Assembly: GCF_009870125.1 (NCBI RefSeq)
Contig: NC_046679.1
Location: 2,108,001 to 2,172,000 of the forward strand
Origin: Drosophila pseudoobscura
Lineage: Eukaryota > Arthropoda > Insecta > Diptera > Drosophilidae
Length of the DNA: 64,000 bases
Direction: 5' to 3'
Every line of letters starts with the position of its first letter. Position 1 is the first letter of the stretch. Position numbers and translations under genes: made by a program. Shown here one piece after another: positions 1 through 11,669 of the stretch. The notes beneath the pieces were generated by a model that saw only the letters and a program-made list of their open reading frames with translations, did no database searches and was not told where the DNA came from.

Positions 1-663
1 TACTTCCAGAGATTCCATTCGGGTCTTCATTGACAGAACAAGAGAGACACTCAAATCCACCGATTGTTATAGCAGTTCTATGATGATCAGATCTTGAATA
101 CATATATTCTGATAGTCAAAATGGTAGTACCCCTTCGAAGGGTATTACGAGTACAACCCCAAGGATACTGATGAGCCGCAAGCTCAACAACGACATTGAC
201 ACTGGCAGTTGTTCGTCCGCGGTCACCCCCTCTCTCTCTTGCGCTCCGCATCAGTCCGCCTCTGTCTGTCGTAAAACTCTCCGGCCCGGCTCTCTCGTCA
301 CTAAATTACAAGACTTAAATTTTACGCTTCAATAAATCCTGCGACAAAAAAAATGTGCCCGACTCGTTGGCCATTTGTAACAAATTGAATTCAATTAAAT
401 AAATTAAAATGCATTCTACATAAGCGCGACTGTTAAATGGGAAAAAAACTGGATTAAAAAATAGCTTTCGAATGTCACGAAACACAGGATATTTGCCACC
501 GGGACAGCCCAACAACCCAACCCAACCCAACCCCACCCATCAGCCATCAGTGTTCATTTGCAACTTTCCGTGAGCCAATTTACAGAATGTACTGAGCCAA
601 GTGCAAAATCAAAGCCAAAGTTGAAACAGGGGAAAGTTAACTGGGGGAAGCGGAAGGGGGAGA

Positions 664-689
664 GGATAGGATAGGATAGGATAGGATAG
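664..689. repeat. GGATA pentanucleotide microsatellite
   Basis: About five head-to-tail copies of GGATA. It explains the repeated TYPILSYPILS-type peptides of the minus-strand frames across it, which are not genes. Confidence 0.9.
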
Positions 690-1463
690 AGGAGACTGGG
701 GGTAACTGGGATTTTTAGATAAATAAGAGTGTGTGCAGGGACTCGACTCGACTCTAGACTCGAGACTCGGGAGCGCATTAATAAAAGCTGAGCATGGTGA
801 AAACTTTTTCCCACTCAATAGAAAAGTTCCCTCGTAGCCAGCGAGCTCGATTTTCTTATATTTTTTTAATGTTTGAGGTTTTGATGTTTGTGGGATGTGG
901 GAAGGGGGATGTGTGGGCGTGGCCGTGGCTGTGGCATCACCGCCCCCCGGCCCGACCAACTTGACAAATGACAATTTTCACCAAATATTTGGAGGAACTC
1001 GTACAAGGAGAGCGGAAAGGAAACCAAAAAACTCAACACAAATAACAGGGGAAACTCCCAAAACAAAAGAAAGCCAGGGGAATCCCGGGGTAGACTTGCC
1101 AAAGAGGCGGCTACTGCGAAAGTTTCAAAAGGGATGATGGAGCAACTATTCCGGCTTTAAGCTCGAAACATTAGCTCGCGCACACCTCATCGCAATGGCA
1201 TGGCCATCTTTAAGGATCTCCCAAAAACCAGCCAAACAAGCCACGAGGGAAAACAACACTTTCGGTGAGTTTTCCAGTGCATTCAATTGAGCGGAGAAGT
1301 AGCTTGAAAGTCTCAAGAAAGTTTTCACGTAAGCCCCCGGCCCAGCCCAGTCCAGCCCAGCCCACAGACATCTCGATGATCCCCTTATAAGCATGTTTGG
1401 TATTGCCTGGCAGGGCTAATTGAAATGCAGCCACTTGGCTAATGCTGTGAGCAGAAGCAGAGG

Positions 1464-1483
1464 CAGCAGCAGCAGCAGCAGCA
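1464..1483. repeat. CAG trinucleotide repeat
   Basis: Six uninterrupted CAG units in noncoding sequence. Such runs are common in Drosophila. Confidence 0.85.
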
Positions 1484-2011
1484 AACAGTTGCCACTCGGT
1501 TGCCATCCCATGGCTGCCACCCAGCAACATACTAATCAATTTAAAAAGTTTCAACCGGCAGCAAAGTTTTCCAAGTGCTTGTGCGATGAGCTCTCTACTT
1601 GTCTGCTCTCCAGTTTTCCCCCCAGTTTGCTAAAATCTGGAGCGCTAGTTGCCCGCTCGTTTCTATGTACAGGACTAATGGGAAAACGGAAGTTGCAAAG
1701 GAAATTTGGGTTGGCGACACTGTCGTCGGCTGGCTGTCGACAATGGCAGTGGCATGGAGTGGGAAAAATATACGTTAGAAACGGAAAACAACGCAACACA
1801 ACACAGCACACAGAGCAGTTGTTCTGCATTTCCGTTTCCGCTGGCGGCGCGTGCACGTCGCATGGGCACATCCCTTTCTCCCTTTCTCCCAGATGTTGGG
1901 CAATGAAAAGTGCATTGCGCTGCCTGCCGACTCGTCCTGACATTGTCCTTGCTCACGATGAATCTGTATCTCTGTAATATCATATTCAAGGGGGTATCGG
2001 ACTGTGGATGG

Positions 2012-2052
2012 GGATACGGACACGAACACGAACACGGATACGGATACGGATA
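2012..2052. repeat. degenerate hexanucleotide array (GGATAC/GAACAC)
   Basis: Roughly seven hexamers that alternate between GGATAC and GAACAC variants, with no coding context. Confidence 0.8.
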
Positions 2053-4984
2053 GGGTGGCATGGCTAAATAGATAAATTGGAAAACTTGCGCGTTTCAAAT
2101 GTTTTGCAAAAGCAATTAGTTTGACGCTCCTGGCTAAGCCGGACTCGGGCTCAGCATCGTATTGCAATTAGCGTAACATAAAGAGCATAAAATGACCGGC
2201 GACGAGCCGGCTAACCACCCACGACGCCACCAAAGCCAACCAACACCACCATCCCGTCCAAACGAAACCAGTTAGCTGAAAACGTTGAATTATGAGCCAT
2301 GACCACGGGAGAGCTGGTGCCCCGCGTAGGCTGTGGCTGCTGCTGTCCGCAGGCGTTGGCTTTTCGCCATTTTCCGACCCCATTCCAATACCGGACCTGG
2401 CCTCCTGCTGCCCCTTTTGATTCCCTCGACGGCTCTGCCGCCTTGGGGCTCCCAAAACGCATTAATACCAAAATCAATCGGACCAAATTTCGAAAAATAA
2501 AACGAGCATTTGTTCGTATTCCTGCTGCGATGCTGGACTGTGTGCTACCGTAGAATACAGTGCAGGCTGGATCGTTCCAATAGTTTCCTTAGTCAGAACA
2601 TAACTGGAATTCCCTTCACTATCGTCAGAGCAACTTGTTTCTGATGATTCCTGTTACATTTTATTCCTTGAATTGCAATTAGCTTAACCTGAAATTTCAC
2701 TAGAATACCTCCAATCATACCTATTATTCCGAGAATAGCACCCCGTCGAGGCGCCCCAGCCCAGCCAGCCCCACATGCGGCACATGTCCTTTGGCAATGG
2801 CAAAGAATTCCACGAAAATCACAGCCAGCCCAATTTTCACTGGCTGGCCAGAAGAAAAGCTATTCGATGAGGTTTGTATTGGGCTCTAATTGAAGTTTGT
2901 TTGAATGTGTGACCGCTGGGTGGCTCTGGGTGGCTCTGGATGGATTGGGCTGCTTGTTCGTGTGGGACATTCAATTAATTACATTTACACGGGACTCTCT
3001 CTCTGTCTCTTTGCTGTCGCTTGCTGTCTGGGGAATTGATGTTTTGAGTGTTAATTAAAAAGTGCATGCAAAATAGGTTCCTCATCAATAGGCTGACATT
3101 GGTGGCTTTCATTGGGCTTCGATTTCGGAGGAGAGACGGGAAAAAGGTATTTCGTAAAAGCCCCATATCCAGAGGTCCCACTCCGGAGCGAACAAAAAAC
3201 ACTCAGAGCAATTTAAGAGGCTGTCACATCACCTCCTCGCCTTGTGGATTATCCTGGCTTATGGCAATCGAATGTGGCTCAAAGCAAGTACATACTAGGA
3301 GCCTCTCCCTCCTTTGGCTTACCCTTGTCTTCGTCTCTCTAATTACCAGCAAGTGCTGGTGGGGGTGGGAGTGGGTGGGGGTCGGGGGGCTCATGGCAAG
3401 GCCAAAGGATAACTAATATCCCATAGAATCTTAAGCACCAGCTTAAACTTTGCAAGGAGCTGGCATGGTAGGAAACTTCTACTTCCAGTAAGTAAGACCA
3501 GGCCAATTTTAATACGAGTGCTTTTAGCCATTTTGTGTGGCCCTTGGTCAAGTAAGATTGTGCTCATTTATTTACGAGATAAACTTTTGATTTGTGGTAA
3601 GAGCGCTAGAGGGAGAGGACGGGGTGAAGCCCAGCTGAAAAATTTTATTACCCAAATACTATTTGGTAGTCGGGGGCCAGGCCGGAAGACTCTGGGCCCC
3701 CTTCTCGAAACTCTAATAAAATAAATTTAATATGCGATTCTTGCCTGTGGCTTTTGGGGTAATTCTCGCTTATTATTGCCCGCCGCACCCCCAGCCCGCC
3801 GCATTCTACTACCACCCGCACGACTTCCGCCACACGAAAACTGTAATGCTCCAGTTAACAAACTTATGGCATAATAAAAAAGTTTTTAAATAAATTCGCG
3901 AGAGATTCTTTATGGTCAGTTTGTAATAAATAAGGATTCTGCTAAAAAAAACACAAAAAACAGGGATGCAATCAACAAAAATTCAGGCTGTTAGGGGCAC
4001 GATGGAGGCTTTTTTGACTGTGTTACAATTCATCTGTACAGGAAATGGCATAAAAAAAACCAACACTTGAAACAGAAATCAAAAGAAAAAACCCCATATA
4101 TGGAGAGCATTGACTTTACGGCAGCACTGTTTGTTAAACTACAACACAAATGGCATGTACCAAGGGTTATCAGCATGTTTTTCCCTTATCAATGAAAGCG
4201 AAATCGTCCGGTAGCCGTTGAGAAGGGAAAGCGAAGCTTTGCCCGGAGTTTATCGGGGGATTTATACTTTGATCCATCAAACAGAAACAACAGCAGTGCC
4301 AAGAGCATTGATAAGGCTTATCAGAGGTATCAACAAACAAACAGTAGCTATGGTGACGATGAGCGGGGGGGAGGGGGCGCAGAAAAAGGTGTCTGCCCAC
4401 GATATAGTATAATTAATATGCAATAACGACATATGGCACCAGGCACACCCACTCGACACTCATGGCCAACCACCCACAAATGACTTTGACTAGCAGGCAA
4501 GTACAGTGGAAGATCTTCCGATGGACAGCTGCTGAAGGGCACTGAATTTACCTTTGCCTTGTCATTTAAGCGGGCACTTTACTGTAGCTGAATTCCCACA
4601 GACACGCAACGTGGCCCATCAACATAATCGATACAATAATGGGGCAGAGGCAGGTTGATCAATTTGTGCTTTATTAAGAATCCACTTTCAATTTAAGGAG
4701 CTACGCAAAAAACTGTCTCAACATTGAGATATATACTATATAGACGTAATCATGTAATATTGTCACCGGAATTGCCGACATTTAAATGCCCTACATTGGT
4801 TTAACCTTAACTTTATATACACGCACATGCACACTCGCACACACATTCATCTATCGGGATCATCTCATCGTTCGTTTCTACATCATCCTACATATTCCTG
4901 TTCCTGGTTCACCGGCCGACCAGATGCCAGCTGGGCGGCTGCTCATCCGGACAGTTGCAGCTTTAACAAAGTTTTCGAGCCACA

Positions 4985-6036
4985 CTATAATCCAGTGCTC
5001 GTCTCCTTACCAAGAATATATTTATTGTAGCCCTGGTTCATTTGCTCCAACAGGATGAAGGTCAGGACCGTGTGCGGTCCCAGGCGGCAGTAGTAGGGTG
5101 TGAAGCCCTTCCACAAAGCAAAGATTCCCTCCTGGCGAGCCACACGAAGCAGGACGTCTGTAGTGCCGCGGTACTCCGGCTTGCCCTCGACTTTCTTCAT
5201 GTTTTGAATGCGCGTCTTGGCAATATCCAACGGCATGGATGTCATGGTGGTCAACAGACCGCTCAGCATGCTGGCGCAGAAGTGTAGCTTGATGCCCTCA
5301 TTCATCTGCAGCGGTCCGTCGTGGAAGTACGTCTTGAACTGCGAGTAACTGGCCAGCTGGGTCATGTTCACGACCATGGCCCTTCCCACAGTTGGCAGAC
5401 TGCCACGCCAGAGCGCCGCCAGACCCTCCTCGCGGGTAATCCTCGTCAGCGCATTTGCCACATTCGTGTAGTTGCGTCGCTCCGCAACCGGCAGGCGTCC
5501 GTCGGAGGTCATACGCACCAGAGCCACCTCGGCCGGGGTGCCGATGAAGGCGCCACAGGCTCCAGCAATGGTTCCCATGGCCATGCTGTCCACTATATTG
5601 GGGTTCCTGTCGAAGCGCTCCCTGTACAAGTCGTTCAGATAGGTGTACATGCCCAGGCGGCCGGTGGTGTAGGTGGCCTGACGCAACAAGGCAGCACCAA
5701 TGCCCTTGTAGAGAGACAGGGGCCCCTCCCGGGCGACTATCTGCTGGATGCAGTGGAAGGAGTTGCGGAACTCCTTCTTGCCGCTTCCGGCCCCAGAAAT
5801 CTGCATCCGTGTCTTCACCTGGAAGGCAGAAAGGGATGGAAAGGTTATAACCTCTTCAGGGATAAACTGCGACATTGGTTCTCCGCAGAGATGGAGCTGG
5901 TACTCACCAAGTCCAGGGGCTGGACAACCATGGTGGCTCCCATGCCGGAGAGACCTCCGAACAGAAATTTGATATAATTGGGGGCGCTTGGTGCCTTGAC
6001 CAGCACCTCCTCGGCTTTTATGGCGTCTTTGCTCAT
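4985..6036 (-). CDS. CG1907: mitochondrial 2-oxoglutarate/malate-type carrier (SLC25A11 family, CG1907-like)
   Basis: Two coding exons, 6036-5908 and 5818-4985, are joined across an 89-bp GT-AG intron (5819-5907) and give 320 residues, the normal length for a mitochondrial carrier. The three carrier repeats carry the signature PX[DE]XX[KR] at residues 40-45 (PLDLVK, spanning the splice junction) and 239-244 (PLDIAK); the middle one is degenerate at 137-142 (PAEVAL), as is usual for oxoglutarate carriers. Family members exchange 2-oxoglutarate for malate across the inner mitochondrial membrane (malate-aspartate shuttle). The ATG at 6036 opens MSKDAIK, matching the fly orthologue as I remember it. 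An apparent 447-codon frame (from 6328) runs through the intron and 5' UTR in another frame and is not the protein. Orthology to CG1907 is from memory of that protein and of its position next to alph. Confidence 0.95.
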
Positions 6037-6760
6037 GTCTGCTGTTTTTTTTTCGCTGCTGCCGGGCGATTACACAACACGAAATGTTTTGATTAAATGC
6101 AGTGCTGGCGCTGGGGCTGGGGCTCTGGCTGTGTCTCTGCCTGTCTCTGGGGCTCGCAGTTCTCAGTCGATTCCAATTTCCAGTTGTGGCTGCTCTCGCA
6201 AGTTTTAGCTGTGCTGCTGCTGCCCTCGTTGCTGCTGTTGCACTGAGAGCCCTGCTGGGAATGTTGTGGAACACGCGCCGCGTACTGCTGCCCGGTGGCA
6301 CAATTAATAATAAATTTTCCTTACGCACAGAGACCAGCTGATACTGGTGCTATAGTATAGGTGAGGTGTAGCCACCAACGCTTCCTCGTTTATTTTTGCT
6401 TTCTCTCTGTGCTTGGCACTTGGCAGAGAAACCGCGAACCGAATGTGATTCAATGTCAATGCACGTCACACACGTCCGTCCCCCTCTCTCCCACAGTCAG
6501 AGACAGCCTGTTGCTTCACTGAGACGCCACTTTTCTGGCACTTGCACGTGTTTCGGGTGTGAGGCCACTATTGCAGTTTGTCTGCTTGGTTTATAAATAT
6601 TTCTGCATTTAAACCGAAATAAAATGCAGGAAACAGAAATACATCTGACGACGAAAGTAGGTTGCGTTGTTGTTTTTGTCTGCTCAGCTGATGACGTGAA
6701 CAGAGCAGAGCGGCGGCGCGGGAGAGCGCAAGGGTTGCCAGACATTCGACCATACAATAT
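6037..6760 (-). promoter_or_regulatory. probable 5' UTR and promoter region of the carrier gene
   Basis: The sequence upstream of the start codon is GC-rich and repetitive (serine/alanine-like CTG/CAG richness) up to about 6300. CAGCTGAT, which matches the E-box-like core promoter motif 5 of Drosophila housekeeping genes, occurs near 6336 and again near 6686. No TATA box was seen. The transcription start cannot be fixed from sequence alone. Confidence 0.35.
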
Positions 6761-6939
6761 ATGAAAAATAAAATTTGGAAATTACTTGTAGCTGAGAATT
6801 AAATATCAAACTGGCGTTTCTCAAAAAAATAATACTGCTATGATTTAATTTCTTATAAATTTTCTAGCTGTAATGTGCCTGAAAATTAAGCATTTATAAA
6901 TCAGCTCTACTGGCTCTGCTCTCATAGTGGCGGTTTTTC

Positions 6940-6973
6940 TCTCTCCCTCTCTCTCTGTCTCTCTCAGAGAGTC
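6940..6973. promoter_or_regulatory. CT/GA-rich block, candidate GAGA-factor sites
   Basis: Runs of CTCTCT ending in an inverted CTCTCAGAGAG, the kind of sequence bound by Trl (GAGA factor) or CLAMP. No promoter element is evident beside it, so the regulatory role is inference. Confidence 0.3.
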
Positions 6974-8194
6974 TCGTCGGTGTTGTTAAACGCCAAGCAG
7001 CTGGTACTTTGAAAACAAGAGCGCAAAACACCCCGCTCCCTCCCGCTGCAGGCAGTTACCTTTTGTTTACAGTAATTTGTTCGCCCACTCACAGCTATAA
7101 TTGCAAATGCCTTTGTTCTTTTTGCTTTTGCATAGAGAAATCTACAACGAATGTGTAACACCTTCACATCTATACGCAGATCGTGTGTACATATGTTTTC
7201 TTTATCTTATTTGCTGCCTTCGTAGGTCGCTGCTTATCGTGGAATGGCAAACATGTTTGCTGCGTTTTTATCGTAATTGCGCTAATCAGATAATAAATAG
7301 GTGGGTATTGGATATTTTCATGCTTCTGATTCGTTTAGACGCTAATGGAACGCGAAGTTCTCTCATTCTGTACAGAGAATGTGATACAAAGTCAAAATTT
7401 CACTAATAAATATAAGAATTTTCAATGCATTGGAGGAAAAGTTCTTCTCCGTGGAAGATTGGCTTGTATAGTGTATAGCCTACTAATTGGTTGGATAATT
7501 ACGAAGAAATGCCTACCCGCTATAAGCACTGTTCTCTCCCACTTATTGGGGAGACCCGTGAAGGCATTCCATTGTTAATAATCTCCTTGAATTTCCGAAA
7601 ATGACAGATAATGAATGTCGCACAACATACGTATTATCATTGAATCGCTCTCGAACATACATATCTCCATCTCCGAGTAGCGTTCAGCCAGGCAGGCAGG
7701 ATTCATCGAAGCCGCATCCATTCGAGCGCATTACGCGCATTCGCTCCACTCTGCTCTTGGTCCGGGTCTCGGTCCTGGTCTCGGCAGTGGTCCTGGTCGT
7801 GGTCCTGGTCCTCGTCTTCATTCAATCAGAGGAGACTCAACAGATTGCCTGTCGTTTGCCTGCCATTGAAGCTGAAGCAATTCCAATTCAATTTTAGCAG
7901 CGATGACGACGACAACTCTGGCTCGAAGAGGGATTTTCGCATTTTGTAAAAAACGAAATGAGGACAACGTGCTGGGCTGGAGGTGGAGTGCTCTGCAGTG
8001 GGATGAAGGACGAGCGAGCACATTGTAAGCAATCAGTGAAAGGCAGCCATCGCATCGCGGAGCAGGGCGGAGAAAAGTAAAATCTCGAGCTGTCAAGAGC
8101 GGCTATAGATAAAAACTACAGCCCATACACGGCACTACATATAAGATATGGCCGGAACGGAACGGGCCACGGTTAATATGCTCTTCCCCCGCAG

Positions 8195-8214
8195 ACACAC
8201 ACACACACACACAC
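8195..8214. repeat. (AC)10 microsatellite
   Basis: Ten AC units within noncoding sequence. Confidence 0.9.
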
Positions 8215-8900
8215 TCACAAGCAACCGGTGTGAAGGACACTGTAAGTGAAATTGAACGCTTGGACGTACGTTAACCAAAGCCAGCAAGGAATGCTGGGCA
8301 TCCTGGGCATATAAACTATGTGGTTTCGGTTGGGACAACCAATGAGGGGGGAGATACTAGAAATAGTAGGAAGCTCTGGTCATATCTTGGTATTCTTCGA
8401 GGCTATATCTCGGAGGCTATGATACCAAGAGCAATGAAGCTTTGGTAACATACTTTATCTTTTTACTGCCTAAGCAATTCAAGTATCTTGTGTGAAAAAG
8501 TGTTATCTAAAGATTAAACCGTATCGCATGATGCAAGAGAATGAACCGAAGTAAGAATTTTCAAGTAAAAATCGTTATTCTTAAAGATGTTCGACAAGAT
8601 GTAAATGCACAAAAGAAATTCTAGGTATTGAGATTTCTGTCAGAGCATCTTTGAGTGGTGCACATCATCGAGTGCATCCAATCTGATGGGTTGCTCAGTG
8701 CTTGGGCCATCAATAGCTGGGCCTTCCCTGCCGGATCATTTGGTCGACGGAGCTGAACCTGGCTGGCCCCCTGGCCCCATCATTCATGTGACGTTAGTCG
8801 GCCAATCAATAAAATTTCACGCTGCTGTAATCAAAGCATGTGACATTAGCGTAAAGTTGAATGAATCCCAGTTTCAGTTTCCCTGCCAGGACCCATGTTC

Positions 8901-8942
8901 GGGCCAGGGCAGGGCCAGGGCAGGGCCAGGGCAGGGCCAGGG
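8901..8942. repeat. GC-rich 11-bp minisatellite
   Basis: Nearly four tandem copies of GGGCCAGGGCA. It creates the repetitive Gly/Ala/Arg/Gln and Pro/Ala/Leu peptides seen on both strands here. Confidence 0.9.
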
Positions 8943-11621
8943 CTGGGGACCGAAGCCTGGGCTGGGCTTTTGTGTGAAATGCTAAAACGATAAGGTCGCT
9001 CGTTATAGACTCTGCGATATTTCCCTTCGAGCCCTCGCCCGACTGAGCAGCAGCGGCCTGCCCCCCGCACACAAAGCCGTGTAGAATCAACAGTTTGTCG
9101 TCGAGTCGCCCCCGTCACATGCTAATTTTAACAGAGCCGTGCCATAAGAGTGCCAGGGAAAGTGGAACGAGGGGGGACGGAACGGGAGCGAGGAGGTGGC
9201 GGGTATGGAGGTTGGTTAAGGCCCACAAAAGCGCTGCCAGCGAAGTTCACCTGCAAGTTTGTGGAAATTTATTTTCGTGCAGCGCGCTTAGTGATGCGTT
9301 AGAGTTTTCACGGGGCGTGCGGGGGCTGGAAAATCGCGTCAGTGTGGGTTGGGTAAGCCCGGGCACGGTTTTTGGCAACGGCAAAGTTGGAGTTCAAATC
9401 GAGTGGAAGATTTCAATGCGTTGGCAAACGAAAATAAGTTGCCACTTCCCCGGGCTCTATCGGGCTCTGTGGGGCTCTATCGGGCTTGCCGGCTCCCTGT
9501 CTAGTGCAGCGACCGGGCCAACATTTATTCTTGGCTCTGGCAACAATAAACAAAAATCCTTGAAGTTCAGACAAAGGTCGCCCTCCTTAGAAGGTATTCA
9601 GCGATTTGTGGCCCTGCCAAATGGCCAAAGGATACGCCCCTGGTCGCCGACAACTCACTGGCGCGTGCTGGAAAACGAATGCCGGCAGGAAATGAGGCCA
9701 CAATTGGAAACCGCCAAGAAGTGCAGTATGACTCAGAGACAGGGCCCCCTGCACTTGGCCCAAAAACGAATGGTGGCCCAATGGGAAGCAGAAATGGATG
9801 GCGACTCGTTTTGACAACCTTAAATGATGGCGGAACCAGCAATGGGATTCCTTGCTCTCAACACTCTATTCCCTTCGAGCCGTAAGTGTTTCTTCCCCCC
9901 ATTTGCATATCCAAGAGACAATTCGGTGGAGAGTGCCACTCCGCCAGCATCATACAAAAGTGCAACGGAATTTCTATAAATATTTCATGCACATTTCCGT
10001 GACATATGGGCCATCTATTGCAGAAATTTCTTCGTAACTTTTCCTGTTTGTCGGGGATTCCGACACATTTTTGCTGTTTTTGTGTTCCTGCTGAGTGTCC
10101 CTTAAATTAGAACAGCATTCAGAGATCCCCGCTATTCAGTAATGAAATCCGCTCTGAGGATTCATGTGGGGGATAAAGCCGGAAAAAGAAATGGCTGTCC
10201 TCGAATGGAAAGTTGAAATTGCTTTACCAAGGGGGAAACCAGAACATGGGGCTAACTGGGGACCCGGGTGTAGCTGTGTCCTTTGGCTATTTGCAATATG
10301 CAAAATGCGACAAAATAGTTGGGGAGGCCCTGGACGGGGCCACGCCACGCCCGGCCACGCCCAAGCACTTGCCACTTTCCACTGGCTTGACTGCGTAAAT
10401 AAACATTTAACTTTCTATTAGAATTTGCATGGCAATGGAGCGGGGCCGAAATGAGAAGCAGTCGCGGAGAGTGCTCGACAGGATTACCACGGCCGCAGCC
10501 AATTTAAGCGGACTCCAAGGGGGAGCACCACAACCAAATCTGATTGTGGACTAAACATGCTAATGGCATTATAATTATCCCCAGGGAGCTGGAGCCAACC
10601 CAACACACACACCTGTCCCATGCCCGTAGCGGATGGAGGAGCAGGACTCACGCTGGCGCTGGCGGCGGTCGCGAATGCAAATTACAAAGTTTTCCCAGGG
10701 AAAAAACTTCATTTCCCCACTTAAAGCAGCTGCGCGAGTGCTGCTGCTGCTGCTGCCACCGCAGCCGCGGCTAAATTGCATTGTGGTGGAGATCCCAGGA
10801 ACCCTAACACCAGGACTGGGACAAGGATCGGCGACTGTCCAAGCTCTTTCACATTAGCGTATAATCAACATTAATGGGGCTGACAATGCGCTTCCGAAGA
10901 CTCACGCGCACGCACACGCACTCGCAGCCGCAGCCACGGAAGGCATCCCCATCGCCTCCATCGGATGCCATTAGATTCTAAGGGCTGCCATGTTTCCATT
11001 GTGCTGGCTGCCCAACGGAGCGAGAGCCCAGCACGGGGATTATATTCGCATCAGCTCAATGAAAAATTGTATTCGTATCTGTATTCGTGTTGTGCATTGT
11101 TACAAGTTGAGTTGAGAGCTGGCTGCCCCTTGTGTGGCATTGAAATTAGTTTGCATTATTGGAAAAACTGCTGACAGTTAATTGTATCTCGGAGTCCTCG
11201 GAGTCCACATATTAAGGGTCCGCATTAGCCCCTTGTTACCTTTTTAGTCTCTGACATAAGCGTGACAGGAAATATGTTCATGCGCCCCATTGTCCACATT
11301 ACGTATACGACAGAGCCACTCGCAGGCAGGCAGCCTTTAAGAGCCACCGCCCGCTGATTAGGCACTAAAATTTATGGCTCCTCCTCGTACATAGATGCTC
11401 TTGCCTGTCTGTCTGTCTGTCCGTCTGGCCTGCCTGTCTTGCTGGGTCCCCGTCGGCTTCATTCTGCTCCGTTTTGCTGCCTGCGTGTCAACCTTTTTGG
11501 TCATATAAATTAAAAGCAGCTCAGAGTCGGCCTCAAACAACTAAGCCACTTTGCCCAAATGTCTGTGGCGGCCACTAAAGTCTGATTCGGCTAGAGCCAC
11601 CGCCAAGGCTTTAGCATCATT

Positions 11622-11669
11622 GTCAGAGTCCGATTCAGAGTCAGAGTCGGAGTCGGAGCCAGAGTCAGA
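11622..11669. repeat. degenerate GAGTCN hexamer array
   Basis: Tandem variants of CAGAGT and CGGAGT. In one frame it reads as an acidic Ser/Glu/Asp run, which inflates a 215-codon frame (11551-12198) that has no other coding character. Confidence 0.75.

Larger units (their letters stand above)
1..4984. other. noncoding region left of the carrier gene
   Basis: No open frame here resembles a known protein, and the longest frames are low-complexity or run opposite to each other. The stretch holds scattered simple repeats (a GGATA array near 664, a CAG run near 1464, a GGATAC/GAACAC array near 2012) and many AT-rich blocks. It probably contains the 3' UTR of the minus-strand carrier gene just left of 4985, and beyond that intergenic or intronic DNA of a gene outside the window. 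No RNA gene was recognised. Confidence 0.6.

Noticed and set aside
5321-5977. 218-codon plus-strand frame
   Set aside because: Antisense shadow of the carrier gene, with no family resemblance.
4985-6328. 447-codon continuous minus-strand frame over the carrier gene
   Set aside because: Its first part reads the 5' UTR, exon 1 and the intron in the wrong frame. The true protein uses exon 1 from 6036 spliced at 5908/5818, which restores the first carrier signature.
8901-8942. Regular repeats that could be mistaken for a CRISPR array
   Set aside because: Units are contiguous without spacers and the genome is eukaryotic; it is a minisatellite.
9095-9814. 239-codon plus-strand frame
   Set aside because: The first codon is not supported by any context, the composition is GC-driven, opposing frames are also open, and no motif was recognised.
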